A stretch of 64,000 nucleotides of DNA from Metasolibacillus fluoroglycofenilyticus (GCF_003049645.1 NZ_PYWK01000001.1:372001-436000); one strand, 5' to 3'. Positions 1 through 14,815 are shown, numbered from the stretch's first letter. Program-made: numbers and translations. Notes: generated by a model not told the origin, from the sequence alone.

Positions 1-1
1 A

Positions 2-64
2 ATTTTTAAAATAATAGCGGGTGTATTACTATTAGCTATTAGCATGGTAATACTTTTTAATTAA
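2..64 (+). CDS. C-terminal tail of a probable MntP-family manganese efflux pump (partial)
   Basis: Twenty hydrophobic codons run to a TAA stop at 62-64, and the rest of the gene lies before the window. The peptide IFKIIAGVLLLAISMVILFN looks like a final membrane helix. In B. subtilis the gene before ywlE is ywlD, an MntP-type Mn2+ exporter whose last segment has this character. The call rests on synteny plus a short hydrophobic tail, so only the existence of a coding end is firm. Confidence 0.45.
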   Translation: MFKIIAGVLLLAISMVILFN

Positions 65-91
65 GTATTTTTTGGAAGAGTGGGAGAAAAG

Positions 92-541
92 ATGAATATT
101 TATTTTGTTTGTACTGGAAATACTTGCAGAAGTCCGATGGCTGAGGCGATTTTGAAGGCAAAGCAGCTTCCGAATATCGAGGTTCGTTCAGCAGGTATTT
201 ACGCTCTTGAAGGAGGGGAAATGTCGGAAAATGCACAACGAGTTTTAAACAGTGAAAATATCCCTCATGAACATATTTCTCGCCAAGTAACAGTTGAGGA
301 TATTGAGTGGGCAGACTTAATTTTAACAATGACGACAGTGCACAAGGAGCTGCTCGTTCGTAGTTATGAAGTTGCCATGCAAAAGACCTACACATTGAAA
401 GAATATGTAACTCCGTACACAGCACCAGACGTATCAGATCCATATGGCGGCGATTTGCATACGTATAAGCAAACATTTTTTGAATTACGACATTTAATAG
501 AAGAATTAGTGCAAAAACAAGGAGGAGCAAATAGTGAATAG
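92..541 (+). CDS. ywlE: Protein-arginine phosphatase, low-molecular-weight PTP fold
   Basis: This 149-residue protein carries the CX5R signature C-T-G-N-T-C-R-S-P at residues 7-15 and the acid-loop Asp-Pro (SDPYGG) near residue 117. Threonine at position 11 in the P-loop is the residue known to give YwlE its preference for phospho-arginine over phospho-tyrosine, so it probably reverses McsB-type protein arginine phosphorylation in the cytoplasm. ATG 92 is preferred over in-frame GTG 80 because GGGAG lies just before it. The gene overlaps the next one by 8 bp, so the two are translationally coupled. Location beside rpiB matches B. subtilis. Confidence 0.93.
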   Translation: MNIYFVCTGNTCRSPMAEAILKAKQLPNIEVRSAGIYALEGGEMSENAQRVLNSENIPHEHISRQVTVEDIEWADLILTMTTVHKELLVRSYEVAMQKTYTLKEYVTPYTAPDVSDPYGGDLHTYKQTFFELRHLIEELVQKQGGANSE

Positions 542-1826
542 CAAACAAAAACGATTTAATTTACGCAAAAAGCTAATATTATTTGTAGGGGTTTTAGCGA
601 TTGTTACGTATTCAACTAGCTTTGTATTTATTGAATTTATACATCCGATGTTTTTTGAATCGATAAATGTAAAGATTTTTCAAATAAGTACATACATAGC
701 GGGGATTACTTGGTCCTGTATTTTAGCAGCGGTTTTTAGTATTATTTTAGTCCGCCCACTACAAGCTTTGGAGCAGGCTGCTTCACGTGTGGCGGAAGGG
801 AAAATTGGACAAGATGTGACCATGCCGAAAACTAACGATGAAATTCGTTCTGTTGCAGAGGCATTTCAGCATATGTTAGTCAATTTACGTGGCATGGTGG
901 ATAGTATTGAAAATAATTACCGCATTACGAATTCAACAATTAATGAATTATCCGATTTAACAAAAGCTTCATCGCACAAAGCAAACGATGTAGCTAAAAC
1001 GGTAGGGCAGATTTCTGAAGGGGCTCAAACTTCAGCCGTTTCTGTGCAAGAAATGGCAGAGGCCTTGGTCGATGTTCGTCAGTTGGCATTAGATGTCAAT
1101 GGACACGCAACAAACTCGGCTGACGGGTCAAAGCAAATGCTTAATAATTTAGAAACAACAAAAACAGCTATTCAAAGTCTTGTAACGAGCATACAGCAAA
1201 TTGCGCAAGGGAATGAGGAAGCTTTAGCTAATATTCATGAGTTAGAAAAAAATGCGGAGCAAATTGAGCAAATAATCGGATTAGTTGGAGATATTGCTGC
1301 ACAAACAAACTTGCTAGCATTAAATGCCTCAATTGAAGCAGCGAGAGCAGGAGAGCATGGAAAAGGGTTTGCCGTTGTAGCGGAGGAAGTTCGTATTTTA
1401 GCAGATGAAAGTGCAAAGGCTGTGCAAGGTATCACTACAATCATTCAAGCGATGCAGCAAAATGTTGAACTTGTTGTGAAACAAATGAACGGTCAAGTTG
1501 CGTTTGCGGTGCAAGAATCGACGCGCGTATCTGAAACAACAGCGACTGTTGATGGTATGGTAAGCAATGTAGAGGAAGTTGCGCACGCAGTTGTAGACAT
1601 TTCCTCGTTAACGAAGCAACAGCTTAGCGGAATAGAGCTAACGGCACAGCAATCTCAGGAGGTAGCTGCAATCGCAGAAGAAACGTCTGCTGGTGCACAG
1701 GAAGTCCGTGTGATTACAGAGGAACAGGCATTTGAAATTGAGCAAACACAAAATCTATGTGAAAATCTTCAGCAACAATCAAATGAGCTATATAATGTTA
1801 TATCCCAATTTGATCGCTCAAAATAG
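534..1826 (+). CDS. Methyl-accepting chemotaxis protein with minimal extracellular loop
   Basis: This 430-residue receptor has two membrane segments (about 14-36 and 48-73) separated by only about a dozen residues, so it lacks a periplasm-facing ligand domain. A HAMP domain (about 73-125) and a long coiled-coil signalling domain follow. The conserved hairpin tip around residues 250-290 includes [18 protein letters not shown]. It should signal through CheA/CheW, perhaps sensing membrane or internal state. The GTG start follows AGGAGG and overlaps ywlE. B. subtilis has no receptor between ywlE and rpiB, so this looks like a lineage-specific insertion. The ligand is unknown. Confidence 0.92.
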   Translation: MNSKQKRFNLRKKLILFVGVLAIVTYSTSFVFIEFIHPMFFESINVKIFQISTYIAGITWSCILAAVFSIILVRPLQALEQAASRVAEGKIGQDVTMPKTNDEIRSVAEAFQHMLVNLRGMVDSIENNYRITNSTINELSDLTKASSHKANDVAKTVGQISEGAQTSAVSVQEMAEALVDVRQLALDVNGHATNSADGSKQMLNNLETTKTAIQSLVTSIQQIAQGNEEALANIHELEKNAEQIEQIIGLVGDIAAQTNLLALNASIEAARAGEHGKGFAVVAEEVRILADESAKAVQGITTIIQAMQQNVELVVKQMNGQVAFAVQESTRVSETTATVDGMVSNVEEVAHAVVDISSLTKQQLSGIELTAQQSQEVAAIAEETSAGAQEVRVITEEQAFEIEQTQNLCENLQQQSNELYNVISQFDRSK

Positions 1827-2014
1827 TACATACTATAGGAGCGAAAGGAAATTTATTTAACTGTATTTTTGCTGTGTGAGTGTAAGTAGAGTTAACTAGT
1901 TATAATCAAGAAAATTCTGTGAATTAGCCAAAAGGCGAATGATTGTAAACTGAATTACTTGTAAAATAGAAGTAGATGTGAACTTTATTTCTAAATTAAA
2001 CTTTAATATTCGTG

Positions 2015-2043
2015 TTTTCATTTAAAGTATTTTTTGTTATGCT
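2015..2043 (+). promoter_or_regulatory. Possible sigma-A promoter for rpiB-ywlG-glyA
   Basis: A weak -35 (TTTTCA, 2015-2020), a 17-nt spacer and a good -10 (TATGCT, 2038-2043) lie 74 nt before the rpiB start, in the gap after the chemoreceptor gene. Only the -10 is convincing. No terminator was seen after the receptor gene. Confidence 0.35.
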
Positions 2044-2116
2044 TGAGAGGAATGTTTTTCTCATTCAATAAATGGTACACTATTTTATGAATATATCGTG
2101 AAAAGAGGGAGCTTCG

Positions 2117-2554
2117 TTGAAAATTGCAATTTCTTCTGACCATGGTGGAAATAATTTACGCCGTGAGATTATGTCTCTGTTAGGTGACTTAGGCATTAGC
2201 TATGAAGACTTCGGCCCACAATCTGATGAATCGGTTGATTATCCAGACTATGCAAAGCCTGTATCGGATGGTGTTGCCTCTGGAAAGTTTGATCGAGGCA
2301 TTTTGATATGTGGTACGGGAATTGGCATGTCGATTGCGGCAAACAAAGTAAAAGGAATTCGTTGCGCCTTAGTGCATGATGTATTTTCAGCAAAAGCAAC
2401 GCGCTGTCATAATGATTCCAACGTAATAGCAATGGGCGAACGCGTTATTGGACCAGGGCTGGCACGTGAAATCGTTGCAACTTGGCTAAGCACTGAATTT
2501 GAAGGCGGACGCCATACGCGCCGTGTAGAAAAAATTTCAGAGCTGGAAGTGTAA
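2117..2554 (+). CDS. rpiB: Ribose-5-phosphate isomerase B
   Basis: This 145-residue enzyme interconverts ribose-5-phosphate and ribulose-5-phosphate in the non-oxidative pentose phosphate pathway. Family hallmarks are S-D-H-G-G at residues 7-11 and CGTGIGMS at 65-72, with Cys65 as the likely catalytic base and the following anion hole, plus RCHNDSNV near residue 97. The TTG start is supported by GAGGGAG 6-12 nt upstream and by the family N-terminus MKIAISSDHGG. It sits 3 nt before ywlG and leads the rpiB-ywlG-glyA operon, as in B. subtilis. Confidence 0.95.
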   Translation: MKIAISSDHGGNNLRREIMSLLGDLGISYEDFGPQSDESVDYPDYAKPVSDGVASGKFDRGILICGTGIGMSIAANKVKGIRCALVHDVFSAKATRCHNDSNVIAMGERVIGPGLAREIVATWLSTEFEGGRHTRRVEKISELEV

Positions 2555-2557
2555 TAC

Positions 2558-3103
2558 ATGACAAATTTAACTGATATGCATAAATCGCTAGCAACATTGT
2601 TAAGTGAATTAGAACAGCAAGTGGTTTTCCAACCGCAACAACTATTTGTGGTAGGATGCTCGACATCAGAGGTGATGGGTGAGCGCATAGGAACAGCGGG
2701 AGCAATGGATGTAGCAACGGCTATTTATGAAGAGCTACAAGCATTTGCTGAACGCCATCAATTATACTTAGCTTTTCAGGGCTGTGAGCATATTAATCGT
2801 GCGTTAACACTTGAATATGCAGCAGCGGAAAAATATCAGCTAGAGCCTGTGCATGTCGTGCCAGTAAAAACAGCTGGTGGTTCTATGTCGGCACATGCCT
2901 ATAAGCAAATGCAAAAGCCAGTTGTAGTGGAAAATATACAAGCCCATGCAGGGATTGATATTGGTCAAACATTAATTGGCATGCATTTAAAAGCAGTAGC
3001 AGTTCCAATCCGTACATCTGTGAAAACACTAGGTGAAGCAGTAGTAACAGTAGCGACGACACGCCCGAAACTAATTGGTGGCGTGCGTGCACAATATGAA
3101 TAA
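2558..3103 (+). CDS. ywlG: Conserved YwlG/TIGR01440 family protein of unknown function
   Basis: This 181-residue cytoplasmic protein matches the conserved firmicute YwlG family by its position between rpiB and glyA and by motifs such as [15 protein letters not shown] near residues 32-47 and [10 protein letters not shown] near residues 72-81. No catalytic motif with a known chemistry is evident, and the function is unassigned in the family. It begins 3 nt after the rpiB stop, so the two are almost certainly co-translated. A ligase-like or nucleotide-related role has not been demonstrated. Confidence 0.85.
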   Translation: MTNLTDMHKSLATLLSELEQQVVFQPQQLFVVGCSTSEVMGERIGTAGAMDVATAIYEELQAFAERHQLYLAFQGCEHINRALTLEYAAAEKYQLEPVHVVPVKTAGGSMSAHAYKQMQKPVVVENIQAHAGIDIGQTLIGMHLKAVAVPIRTSVKTLGEAVVTVATTRPKLIGGVRAQYE

Positions 3104-3126
3104 TTTACTTTTGGGAGGAATTTTAC

Positions 3127-4368
3127 ATGGCATTTGAAAAATTAGCAGCACAAGATAAGGCAGTATTAGATGGTATTTTAGCAGAGAAAAAGCGTCAGCA
3201 AGCGAATATTGAGCTAATCGCATCTGAAAACTTTGTATCTGAAGCGGTAATGGAAGCACAAGGCTCCGTGCTAACAAATAAATATGCAGAGGGTTACCCA
3301 GGTAAACGCTACTATGGTGGCTGTGAGCATGTCGATGTAGTGGAAGATATCGCGCGCGATCGCATCAAAGAACTTTTCGGTGCTGAATATGCAAACGTAC
3401 AGCCACACTCTGGTGCGCAAGCAAATATGGCTGTATATCATACAATTCTAGAGCCAGGCGATACAGTACTTGGTATGAATCTTTCTCATGGTGGTCACTT
3501 AACACATGGTTCACCAGTTAACTTCTCAGGTATTTTATATAATTTCGTAGAGTACGGTGTAACAGAAGATACACATGTCATCGACTATGAAGATGTTCGT
3601 CAAAAAGCATTAGCGCATAAGCCAAAATTAATTGTTGCAGGTGCATCAGCATATCCACGCGAAATTGACTTCAAAAAATTCCGTGAAATTGCAGACGAAA
3701 TCGGCGCTTACTTTATGGTAGATATGGCGCATATTGCTGGTTTAGTAGCTGCAGGTGAACACCAATCACCTGTACCATATGCTGATTTCGTAACGTCTAC
3801 AACACATAAAACTTTACGTGGTCCACGTGGAGGATTAATTTTAGCTTCTAAAGAATGGGAGCAAAAATTAAATAAATCAGTATTCCCTGGTATTCAAGGT
3901 GGTCCATTAATGCACGTTATTGCTGCTAAAGCTGTAGCATTTGGTGAAGCATTACGACCAGAATTTAAAGACTATGCGAAGCAAGTAAAAGCAAATGCAA
4001 AAGTACTAGCAGAAACTTTAATCGCTGAAGGTGTGGAAATTGTATCTGGTGGTACAGATAACCATATCGTATTATTGAATGTGAAATCTCTTGGCCTAAC
4101 AGGGAAAGTAGCAGAGCATGCACTAGATGCTGTTGGTATTACAACAAACAAAAACACAATTCCATATGATACTGAGTCACCATTCGTCACTTCAGGTGTT
4201 CGCATTGGTACACCAGCCGTAACATCTCGAGGCTTTAAAGAAGATGATATAAAAGAAGTGGGCTCTATTATTGCATTGGTATTAAAGAATATTGATGACG
4301 AAGCAGTAAAAGAACAAGCAATCGCTCGCGTAAAAGCTTTAACAGATAAATTTCCATTATATGCGTAA
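3127..4368 (+). CDS. glyA: Serine hydroxymethyltransferase
   Basis: This 413-residue PLP enzyme converts serine and tetrahydrofolate to glycine and 5,10-methylene-THF. Visible hallmarks are [14 protein letters not shown] near residue 22, the substrate region YPGKRYYGG near residue 56, the PLP-facing VDMAHIAGL, and [12 protein letters not shown], where the Lys near position 228 forms the internal aldimine. Length and N-terminus agree with the Bacillus enzyme. GGGAGG precedes the ATG. It ends the rpiB-ywlG-glyA operon and is followed at once by a strong terminator. Confidence 0.98.
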   Translation: MAFEKLAAQDKAVLDGILAEKKRQQANIELIASENFVSEAVMEAQGSVLTNKYAEGYPGKRYYGGCEHVDVVEDIARDRIKELFGAEYANVQPHSGAQANMAVYHTILEPGDTVLGMNLSHGGHLTHGSPVNFSGILYNFVEYGVTEDTHVIDYEDVRQKALAHKPKLIVAGASAYPREIDFKKFREIADEIGAYFMVDMAHIAGLVAAGEHQSPVPYADFVTSTTHKTLRGPRGGLILASKEWEQKLNKSVFPGIQGGPLMHVIAAKAVAFGEALRPEFKDYAKQVKANAKVLAETLIAEGVEIVSGGTDNHIVLLNVKSLGLTGKVAEHALDAVGITTNKNTIPYDTESPFVTSGVRIGTPAVTSRGFKEDDIKEVGSIIALVLKNIDDEAVKEQAIARVKALTDKFPLYA

Positions 4369-4376
4369 ATAAAAGG

Positions 4377-4418
4377 CGTCCGAAAAGCGTGCGAAGCACT
4401 ACTTTTCGGACGTTTTGT
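4377..4418 (+). terminator. Rho-independent terminator after glyA
   Basis: An 11-bp perfect stem (CGTCCGAAAAG with CTTTTCGGACG) is followed by TTTTG. The CGTCC/GGACG base of the stem recurs in three other terminators of this window. Confidence 0.93.
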
Positions 4419-4577
4419 TTGTGTTTTATTAAAATAACTATTGTTTAAAAATGACTTAGAGTATTTGCCTTAAAGTGAGGATTCGCTCGTAAATGCTGAT
4501 TCTATTGTAACTTTGCAATTATATCAGCTAATCTATAAATTGCAACAATGTTGTACAACACAGCTCGACGTTTTTTT

Positions 4578-4585
4578 GTTATACT
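4578..4585 (+). promoter_or_regulatory. Extended -10 promoter for the upp leader
   Basis: TG-T-TATACT at 4577-4585 is an extended -10 motif preceded by a T-tract and lacking a recognisable -35. Predicted transcription would begin near 4592, essentially at the first base of the structured element that fills the upp leader. Confidence 0.5.
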
Positions 4586-4591
4586 TATTCA

Positions 4592-4728
4592 GATAAAGTG
4601 AAATTTTACGTTGTGGGGTTTCCTCACCCTTCCACGGATTACTGAATTTCACCAATCGGGCTTTTGCAGGCAGTAAATACCTTGCTTAAATTGAAGGGTT
4701 ATTAACTTGCCTGTTAATGCGGATAAAC
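4592..4728 (+). ncRNA. Structured leader element upstream of upp (dispersed element, copy A)
   Basis: The 5' part folds as an outer stem GTGAAATT/AATTTCAC around an imperfect inner stem capped by a loop reading TTTCCTCA. It is followed by ACCAATCGGGCTTTTGCAGG, a variable linker and a 3' block GCCTGTTAATGCGGATAAAC, with CAGGCA/TGCCTG able to pair. Two further copies occur at 6621-6838 and 19129-19290. It ends about 20 nt before the upp start, so it could regulate upp translation or transcription. I do not recognise a known riboswitch class. Confidence 0.55.
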
Positions 4729-4748
4729 AACAGTTAGGAGAGAGCCGT

Positions 4749-5378
4749 ATGAGCAAAGTATATGTATTCGATCACCCATTAATTCAGCACAAGTTAACGT
4801 ATATTCGTGACAAAAACACTGGAACAAAAGAATTTCGTGAACTTGTAGATGAAGTTGCGACGTTAATGGCATTTGAAATTACAAGGGAAATGCCGCTTGA
4901 AGAAATCGAAGTTGAAACACCTGTAACAACAGCAAAATCAAAAGTGTTATCTGGTAAAAAGCTGGCTATCGTTCCAATTTTACGAGCAGGAATTGGTATG
5001 GTAGATGGCGTTTTAAATTTAATTCCAGCAGCGAAAGTTGGACATATTGGTTTATATCGCGATCCAGAAACATTAAAACCTGTTGAATACTATGCCAAGC
5101 TACCAGCGGATGTAGAAGAACGTGATTTCATTATTGTAGACCCAATGCTAGCAACAGGAGGCTCTGCTGTTGAGGCAATCAACTCTTTGAAAAAGCGCGG
5201 TGCAAAAAACATTAAATTTATGTGCTTAATTGCTGCGCCGGAAGGTGTAGAGGCAATTCAAAAAGAACATAACGATGTAGATATTTTTATCGCGGCGCTG
5301 GACGAAAGATTAAATGAACACGGCTATATCATCCCAGGTTTAGGAGATGCAGGCGATCGTTTATTTGGTACAAAATAG
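4749..5378 (+). CDS. upp: Uracil phosphoribosyltransferase
   Basis: This 209-residue salvage enzyme makes UMP from uracil and PRPP. The PRPP-binding signature [14 protein letters not shown] sits near residue 130 and the uracil-binding [13 protein letters not shown] is at the C-terminus. ATG 4749 is chosen because TTAGGAGAG lies just upstream and [16 protein letters not shown] matches family N-termini; in-frame starts further upstream would intrude into the leader element. Upp followed by an UDP-GlcNAc 2-epimerase and the atp operon is a known Bacillales arrangement. Confidence 0.97.
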   Translation: MSKVYVFDHPLIQHKLTYIRDKNTGTKEFRELVDEVATLMAFEITREMPLEEIEVETPVTTAKSKVLSGKKLAIVPILRAGIGMVDGVLNLIPAAKVGHIGLYRDPETLKPVEYYAKLPADVEERDFIIVDPMLATGGSAVEAINSLKKRGAKNIKFMCLIAAPEGVEAIQKEHNDVDIFIAALDERLNEHGYIIPGLGDAGDRLFGTK

Positions 5379-5410
5379 TATAGCGGAAAACTAATGAAAC
5401 ACAAACAAAA

Positions 5411-5448
5411 CGTCCGAAAAGCAGTGCGTTAGCACGCTTTTTGGGCAC
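5411..5448 (+). terminator. Terminator-like hairpin after upp
   Basis: CGTCCGAAAAGC pairs imperfectly with GCTTTTTGGGCAC around a small GTGC-GTTA-GCAC hairpin. The sequence resembles the glyA terminator but lacks a clean T-run beyond the stem, so read-through into mnaA is possible. Confidence 0.6.
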
Positions 5449-5485
5449 CTTCACGCAATTACATTTATAGACTGGAGAGTTTGGA

Positions 5486-6601
5486 ATGACGAAGTTTAAA
5501 GTAATGACGATTTTCGGTACGCGTCCAGAGGCAATTAAAATGGCTCCGCTCGTATTGGAGTTGGAAAAGCACCCACAAATCGAATCGATTGTGACAGTGA
5601 CAGCTCAGCATCGTCAAATGCTTGATCAAGTGCTTGAAACATTCAAAATTAAGCCAAATTATGACTTGAATATTATGAAGGATCGCCAAACGCTTGTGGA
5701 CGTTGCGACAAATGCATTGCAAGGGTTAGATGCAGTTATGAAAGAAGCAAAGCCAGATATCGTGCTTGTACATGGCGATACAGCGACTACATTCATTGGT
5801 AGCTTAGCTGCTTTTTATAATCAAATTGCAATTGGGCATGTGGAGGCAGGGCTTCGTACAGGTCAAAAATATTCACCATATCCAGAGGAAATGAACCGAC
5901 AGCTTACAGGTGTAATGGCGGATTTACATTTCGCACCGACACAGCAGTCTGAGGAGAATTTATTGCGTGAAAATAAGCCAGCTGAAGCTATTTTTGTAAC
6001 TGGAAATACAGCGATTGATGCACTTGCGACGACTGTAAGTGAGACGTATAGCCATCCAGTTCTAGAGAAAATAGGTACAGATCGGATGATTTTATTAACT
6101 GCCCATCGCCGTGAAAACCTTGGTGAACCAATGCGCAATATGTTCCGTGCAATCAAGCGTTTATTAGCAGAGCATAACGATATTCAAGTTGTTTACCCTG
6201 TGCATATGAATCCTGTTGTACGTGAAATTGCCAATGACGTGTTAGGCAATGACGAGCGCATTCACTTAATTGAGCCGTTAGAGGTATTTGATTTCCACAA
6301 TATTGCGGCGCGTTCATACATGATTTTAACGGATTCTGGTGGGGTGCAGGAGGAAGCTCCTTCATTAGGAAAACCAGTGCTTGTATTGCGTGATACAACA
6401 GAGCGTCCTGAGGGAATTGCAGCAGGTACATTAAAGCTTGCTGGCACAGACGAGGATACAATTTATCAGTTAGCGAATGAGCTGCTAGTCGATCAGACAG
6501 CGTACGATGCGATGGCACAAGCATCCAATCCATATGGTGATGGCCATGCCTCAGAGAGAATTGTCAAAGCGCTTGTCGAATTTTTAGTAAAGCATGCTTA
6601 G
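5486..6601 (+). CDS. mnaA: Non-hydrolysing UDP-N-acetylglucosamine 2-epimerase
   Basis: This 371-residue enzyme interconverts UDP-GlcNAc and UDP-ManNAc, the ManNAc source for teichoic acid linkage units and secondary wall polymers. The N-terminus FGTRPEAIKMAPLV, the central HVEAGLRTG and the C-terminal TDSGGVQEEAPSLGKPVLVL are family hallmarks. A GGAGAG ribosome site precedes ATG 5486. Its product would feed WecC (33155) and TagA (35580). A second epimerase-type gene at 49652 belongs to the FucNAc pathway and shows different residues, so the two are not redundant. Confidence 0.95.
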   Translation: MTKFKVMTIFGTRPEAIKMAPLVLELEKHPQIESIVTVTAQHRQMLDQVLETFKIKPNYDLNIMKDRQTLVDVATNALQGLDAVMKEAKPDIVLVHGDTATTFIGSLAAFYNQIAIGHVEAGLRTGQKYSPYPEEMNRQLTGVMADLHFAPTQQSEENLLRENKPAEAIFVTGNTAIDALATTVSETYSHPVLEKIGTDRMILLTAHRRENLGEPMRNMFRAIKRLLAEHNDIQVVYPVHMNPVVREIANDVLGNDERIHLIEPLEVFDFHNIAARSYMILTDSGGVQEEAPSLGKPVLVLRDTTERPEGIAAGTLKLAGTDEDTIYQLANELLVDQTAYDAMAQASNPYGDGHASERIVKALVEFLVKHA

Positions 6602-6620
6602 AGGTTGGGAGCTTTAAAGC

Positions 6621-6838
6621 GTTTATCCCGTATTAACAAATTTGTTTGCGACGAGTAACCGCAGGAGCAGGCTGTACTTTTGCGACGAGTAACCGCAGGA
6701 GCACAGACCCCCCAATTCAAACCAGCAGATAAAATCAAGAAGTTTAAGTGGAGGATCCAACAGCCTGTAAAAACCCGATTGGTGAAACTACCAATCAGTG
6801 GGGATGAGGAAACCCCCACTGACTGAAGGTTCACTTTA
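6621..6838 (-). repeat. Dispersed structured element, copy B (reverse orientation, expanded)
   Basis: Read on the minus strand, this copy starts with TAAAGTGAACC, forms a hairpin TCAGTGGGGG/TCCCCACTGA with the same TTTCCTCA loop, continues ACCAATCGGGTTTTTACAGG, and ends with GTTAATACGGGATAAAC. The linker is much longer than in copies A and C and contains two 25-bp direct repeats. No minus-strand gene follows; transcription would run antisense into the mnaA 3' end. Confidence 0.6.
6645..6703. repeat. Pair of 25-bp direct repeats
   Basis: Identical 25-bp units at 6645-6669 and 6679-6703 share the core GCGACGAGTAACCGCAGGAG and are separated by 9 bp. They sit inside the linker of element copy B and look like an insertion or local duplication. 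Each unit contains a short TGCG/CGCA inverted pair. Confidence 0.85.
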
Positions 6839-6936
6839 TTAATAACTACGAATAATTTTGTAAAATAGTATAGGGGAAAAGGTTTTTAGATGAATATTTT
6901 TGACAAACTTCTTGTTGAAAAAATCCTTTCACAAAT

Positions 6937-6954
6937 TTGTCGACAATTTGACAA
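6937..6954. promoter_or_regulatory. Weak second Rex-like palindrome
   Basis: TTGTCGACAATTTGACAA matches the TTGTGAA-N4-TTCACAA pattern at 11 of 14 defined positions. It lies 12 bp upstream of the better site. On its own it would not be called. Confidence 0.25.
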
Positions 6955-6965
6955 CATTGAGGGGA

Positions 6966-6983
6966 TTGTGAAGTTTTTCACCA
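6966..6983. promoter_or_regulatory. Probable Rex (NADH/NAD+ sensor) operator upstream of the atp operon
   Basis: TTGTGAAGTTTTTCACCA matches the 18-bp Rex consensus TTGTGAA-N4-TTCACAA at 13 of 14 defined positions. It ends 7 bp before the -35 box of the atp promoter, at roughly -60 to -43 from the predicted start. Control of ATP synthase by redox state is inferred, and Rex itself is not encoded in this window. Confidence 0.6.
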
Positions 6984-6990
6984 TTACTAA

Positions 6991-7019
6991 TTGACATCAA
7001 ATATCGCCTATTGTATGCT
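6991..7019 (+). promoter_or_regulatory. Sigma-A promoter of the atp operon
   Basis: A consensus -35 (TTGACA, 6991-6996), a 17-nt spacer and a near-consensus -10 (TATGCT, 7014-7019) predict a start near 7026. This leaves a leader of about 325 nt before atpI, in which only a small hairpin near 7099-7119 was noticed and no gene. Confidence 0.82.
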
Positions 7020-7351
7020 AACAAAGGGTAAGAATGATAAGGGTTTCATTGTGTGTAAAAACTTTGAAGTGCTTATTATATCAAGTTTCTACTGAATGGA
7101 CAGTTGAATTCCAATTGTCGATTTTGCTCCTGTGATTACTCATCGCAGAAGAAAATTTTGCAACGGTTTGATGCGTCTGGATACATGTCCATAAAGGTTA
7201 AAGCTTTTGTATGTAGAAATTTACTCCAAGTCAAATTTTGCTACATCTTATAATTTAACCTCATAACTGTAGTACATTTACTACGCTTTGAATTCACTTG
7301 CTGGTCAGCATCGATTCTTTACTCGAAAAAAATTCAGGAGACTTACTGCTA

Positions 7352-7723
7352 ATGGAAGATTTGCATTACATTTTCGCAAAGCAAAAGAAAGTGTTATTTT
7401 TTTTGCTCGCACTCTGTGTACTAGGATGGGCTTTTACGCCATATGCTAGCATCTTCGCGGGACTTGGTTTAGGTGCATTCTTCGGTACATATAACTTTTG
7501 GATTTTAGTTCGACGGATGGACAAGTTTGACCGTTCTGTTAGTGAAGGAAGAAAGGCATCATCTTTAGGCACAGCCTTACGCTTTGGCTCGGGTATTGCG
7601 GCAGTCGCAATCGCCATGTCGTTGCCAGAACATTTTCATCTAATTAGCACAGTTATTGGGCTAATGCTTCCGTACATTTTCCTCGTAATCGAGCGAATTG
7701 TACATCTTGTTAAACAGCACTAA
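7352..7723 (+). CDS. atpI: ATP synthase assembly/accessory protein I
   Basis: This 123-residue membrane protein has four predicted hydrophobic segments (for example VLFFLLALCVLGWAF and the C-terminal VIGLMLPYIFLVI). AtpI proteins assist c-ring assembly and may affect Mg2+ or Ca2+ handling. Position immediately before atpB is diagnostic. ATG 7352, preceded by CAGGAG, is preferred; the reading frame stays open upstream to TTG 7298, but that start lacks a ribosome site and the extra residues do not resemble the family. Confidence 0.88.
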   Translation: MEDLHYIFAKQKKVLFFLLALCVLGWAFTPYASIFAGLGLGAFFGTYNFWILVRRMDKFDRSVSEGRKASSLGTALRFGSGIAAVAIAMSLPEHFHLISTVIGLMLPYIFLVIERIVHLVKQH

Positions 7724-8485
<762 letters not shown>

Positions 8486-8494
8486 TTATAAATT

Positions 8495-8509
8495 CCGCAA
8501 AATTTGCGG
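8495..8509 (+). other. Small GC hairpin in the atpB-atpE gap
   Basis: CCGCAAA and TTTGCGG form a compact hairpin without a T-run, 50 nt before atpE. It could protect or separate the atpE message. Confidence 0.5.
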
Positions 8510-8517
8510 TAATTTGA

Positions 8518-8784
<267 letters not shown>

Positions 8785-8804
8785 TTACTACTATGACTGA
8801 CGTC

Positions 8805-8850
8805 AATGGCGGAGAAAAGTTCACCAGACTTACTACTTCGCCATTCCTTT
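8805..8850 (+). terminator. Attenuator-like hairpin after atpE
   Basis: AATGGCG and CGCCATT close a hairpin with an inner AAGT/ACTT pair, followed by CCTTTTAT. The T-run is weak and the operon continues, so partial termination or 3'-end protection of atpE mRNA is more likely than full stop. Confidence 0.45.
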
Positions 8851-8951
8851 TATGTATCGTACTATGAAGTTCGCATTGTTTAATGCGAAAGAAGCAACAA
8901 TGAATTTGAAATTAAAGATTTATCTTGATTCGGAAAACTCTAGTCTATATA

Positions 8952-10190
<1,239 letters not shown>

Positions 10191-10212
10191 TTTTAAGAAA
10201 TGTGAGAGGTGA

Positions 10213-11727
<1,515 letters not shown>

Positions 11728-11732
11728 TCTTT

Positions 11733-11792
11733 AGTTAGATAACTTCTCGTACCTCCGCAGGCAGTAGCTTGCGGATGATATGAGAAGATAGG
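11733..11792 (+). other. Long imperfect hairpin in the atpA-atpG gap
   Basis: AACTTCTCGTACCTCCGCAGG pairs imperfectly with a downstream CTTGCGG...GAGAAGAT arm. There is no T-run, so an mRNA processing or stability role is more likely than termination. Confidence 0.45.
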
Positions 11793-11803
11793 ATTGTGAC
11801 TAA

Positions 11804-12685
<882 letters not shown>

Positions 12686-12712
12686 GCTGCAACTCACGCT
12701 AACTTCGTATAA

Positions 12713-14585
<1,873 letters not shown>

Positions 14586-14592
14586 TTTTAAT

Positions 14593-14636
14593 AAAGACTG
14601 TTTGGAAAGCACGCTTTCCAAACAGTCTTTTTAAAT
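14593..14636 (+). terminator. Strong rho-independent terminator of the atp operon
   Basis: AAAGACTGTTTGGAAAGC is perfectly complementary to GCTTTCCAAACAGTCTTT with almost no loop, followed by TTTTAAAT. Confidence 0.96.
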
Positions 14637-14659
14637 AAATGACAGTAAGTTGAAGGAAA

Positions 14660-14815
14660 CACTAAAATATGCCATGAGACGCCAATAGAGTAAGGGAATT
14701 CGCCAATAGAATTGGAAAAAGTGCCAATAGAACAATAAAGCAGCAAGAGAATCAGAAAAAACTCCAAAAATTGATTAGAATCTCGATAAAATGAAAATAA
14801 ATGCTAAATCAAGAG
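14660..14815. repeat. Degenerate ~20-21 nt tandem repeat (GCCAATAGA family)
   Basis: GCCAATAGA anchors at 14681, 14702 and 14723 are 21 nt apart, and weaker anchors near 14743, 14763, 14783 and 14803 continue at 20-nt steps. The units match the larger array at 24619-24910 and the pair near 32008-32037. No gene is present. Confidence 0.6.
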
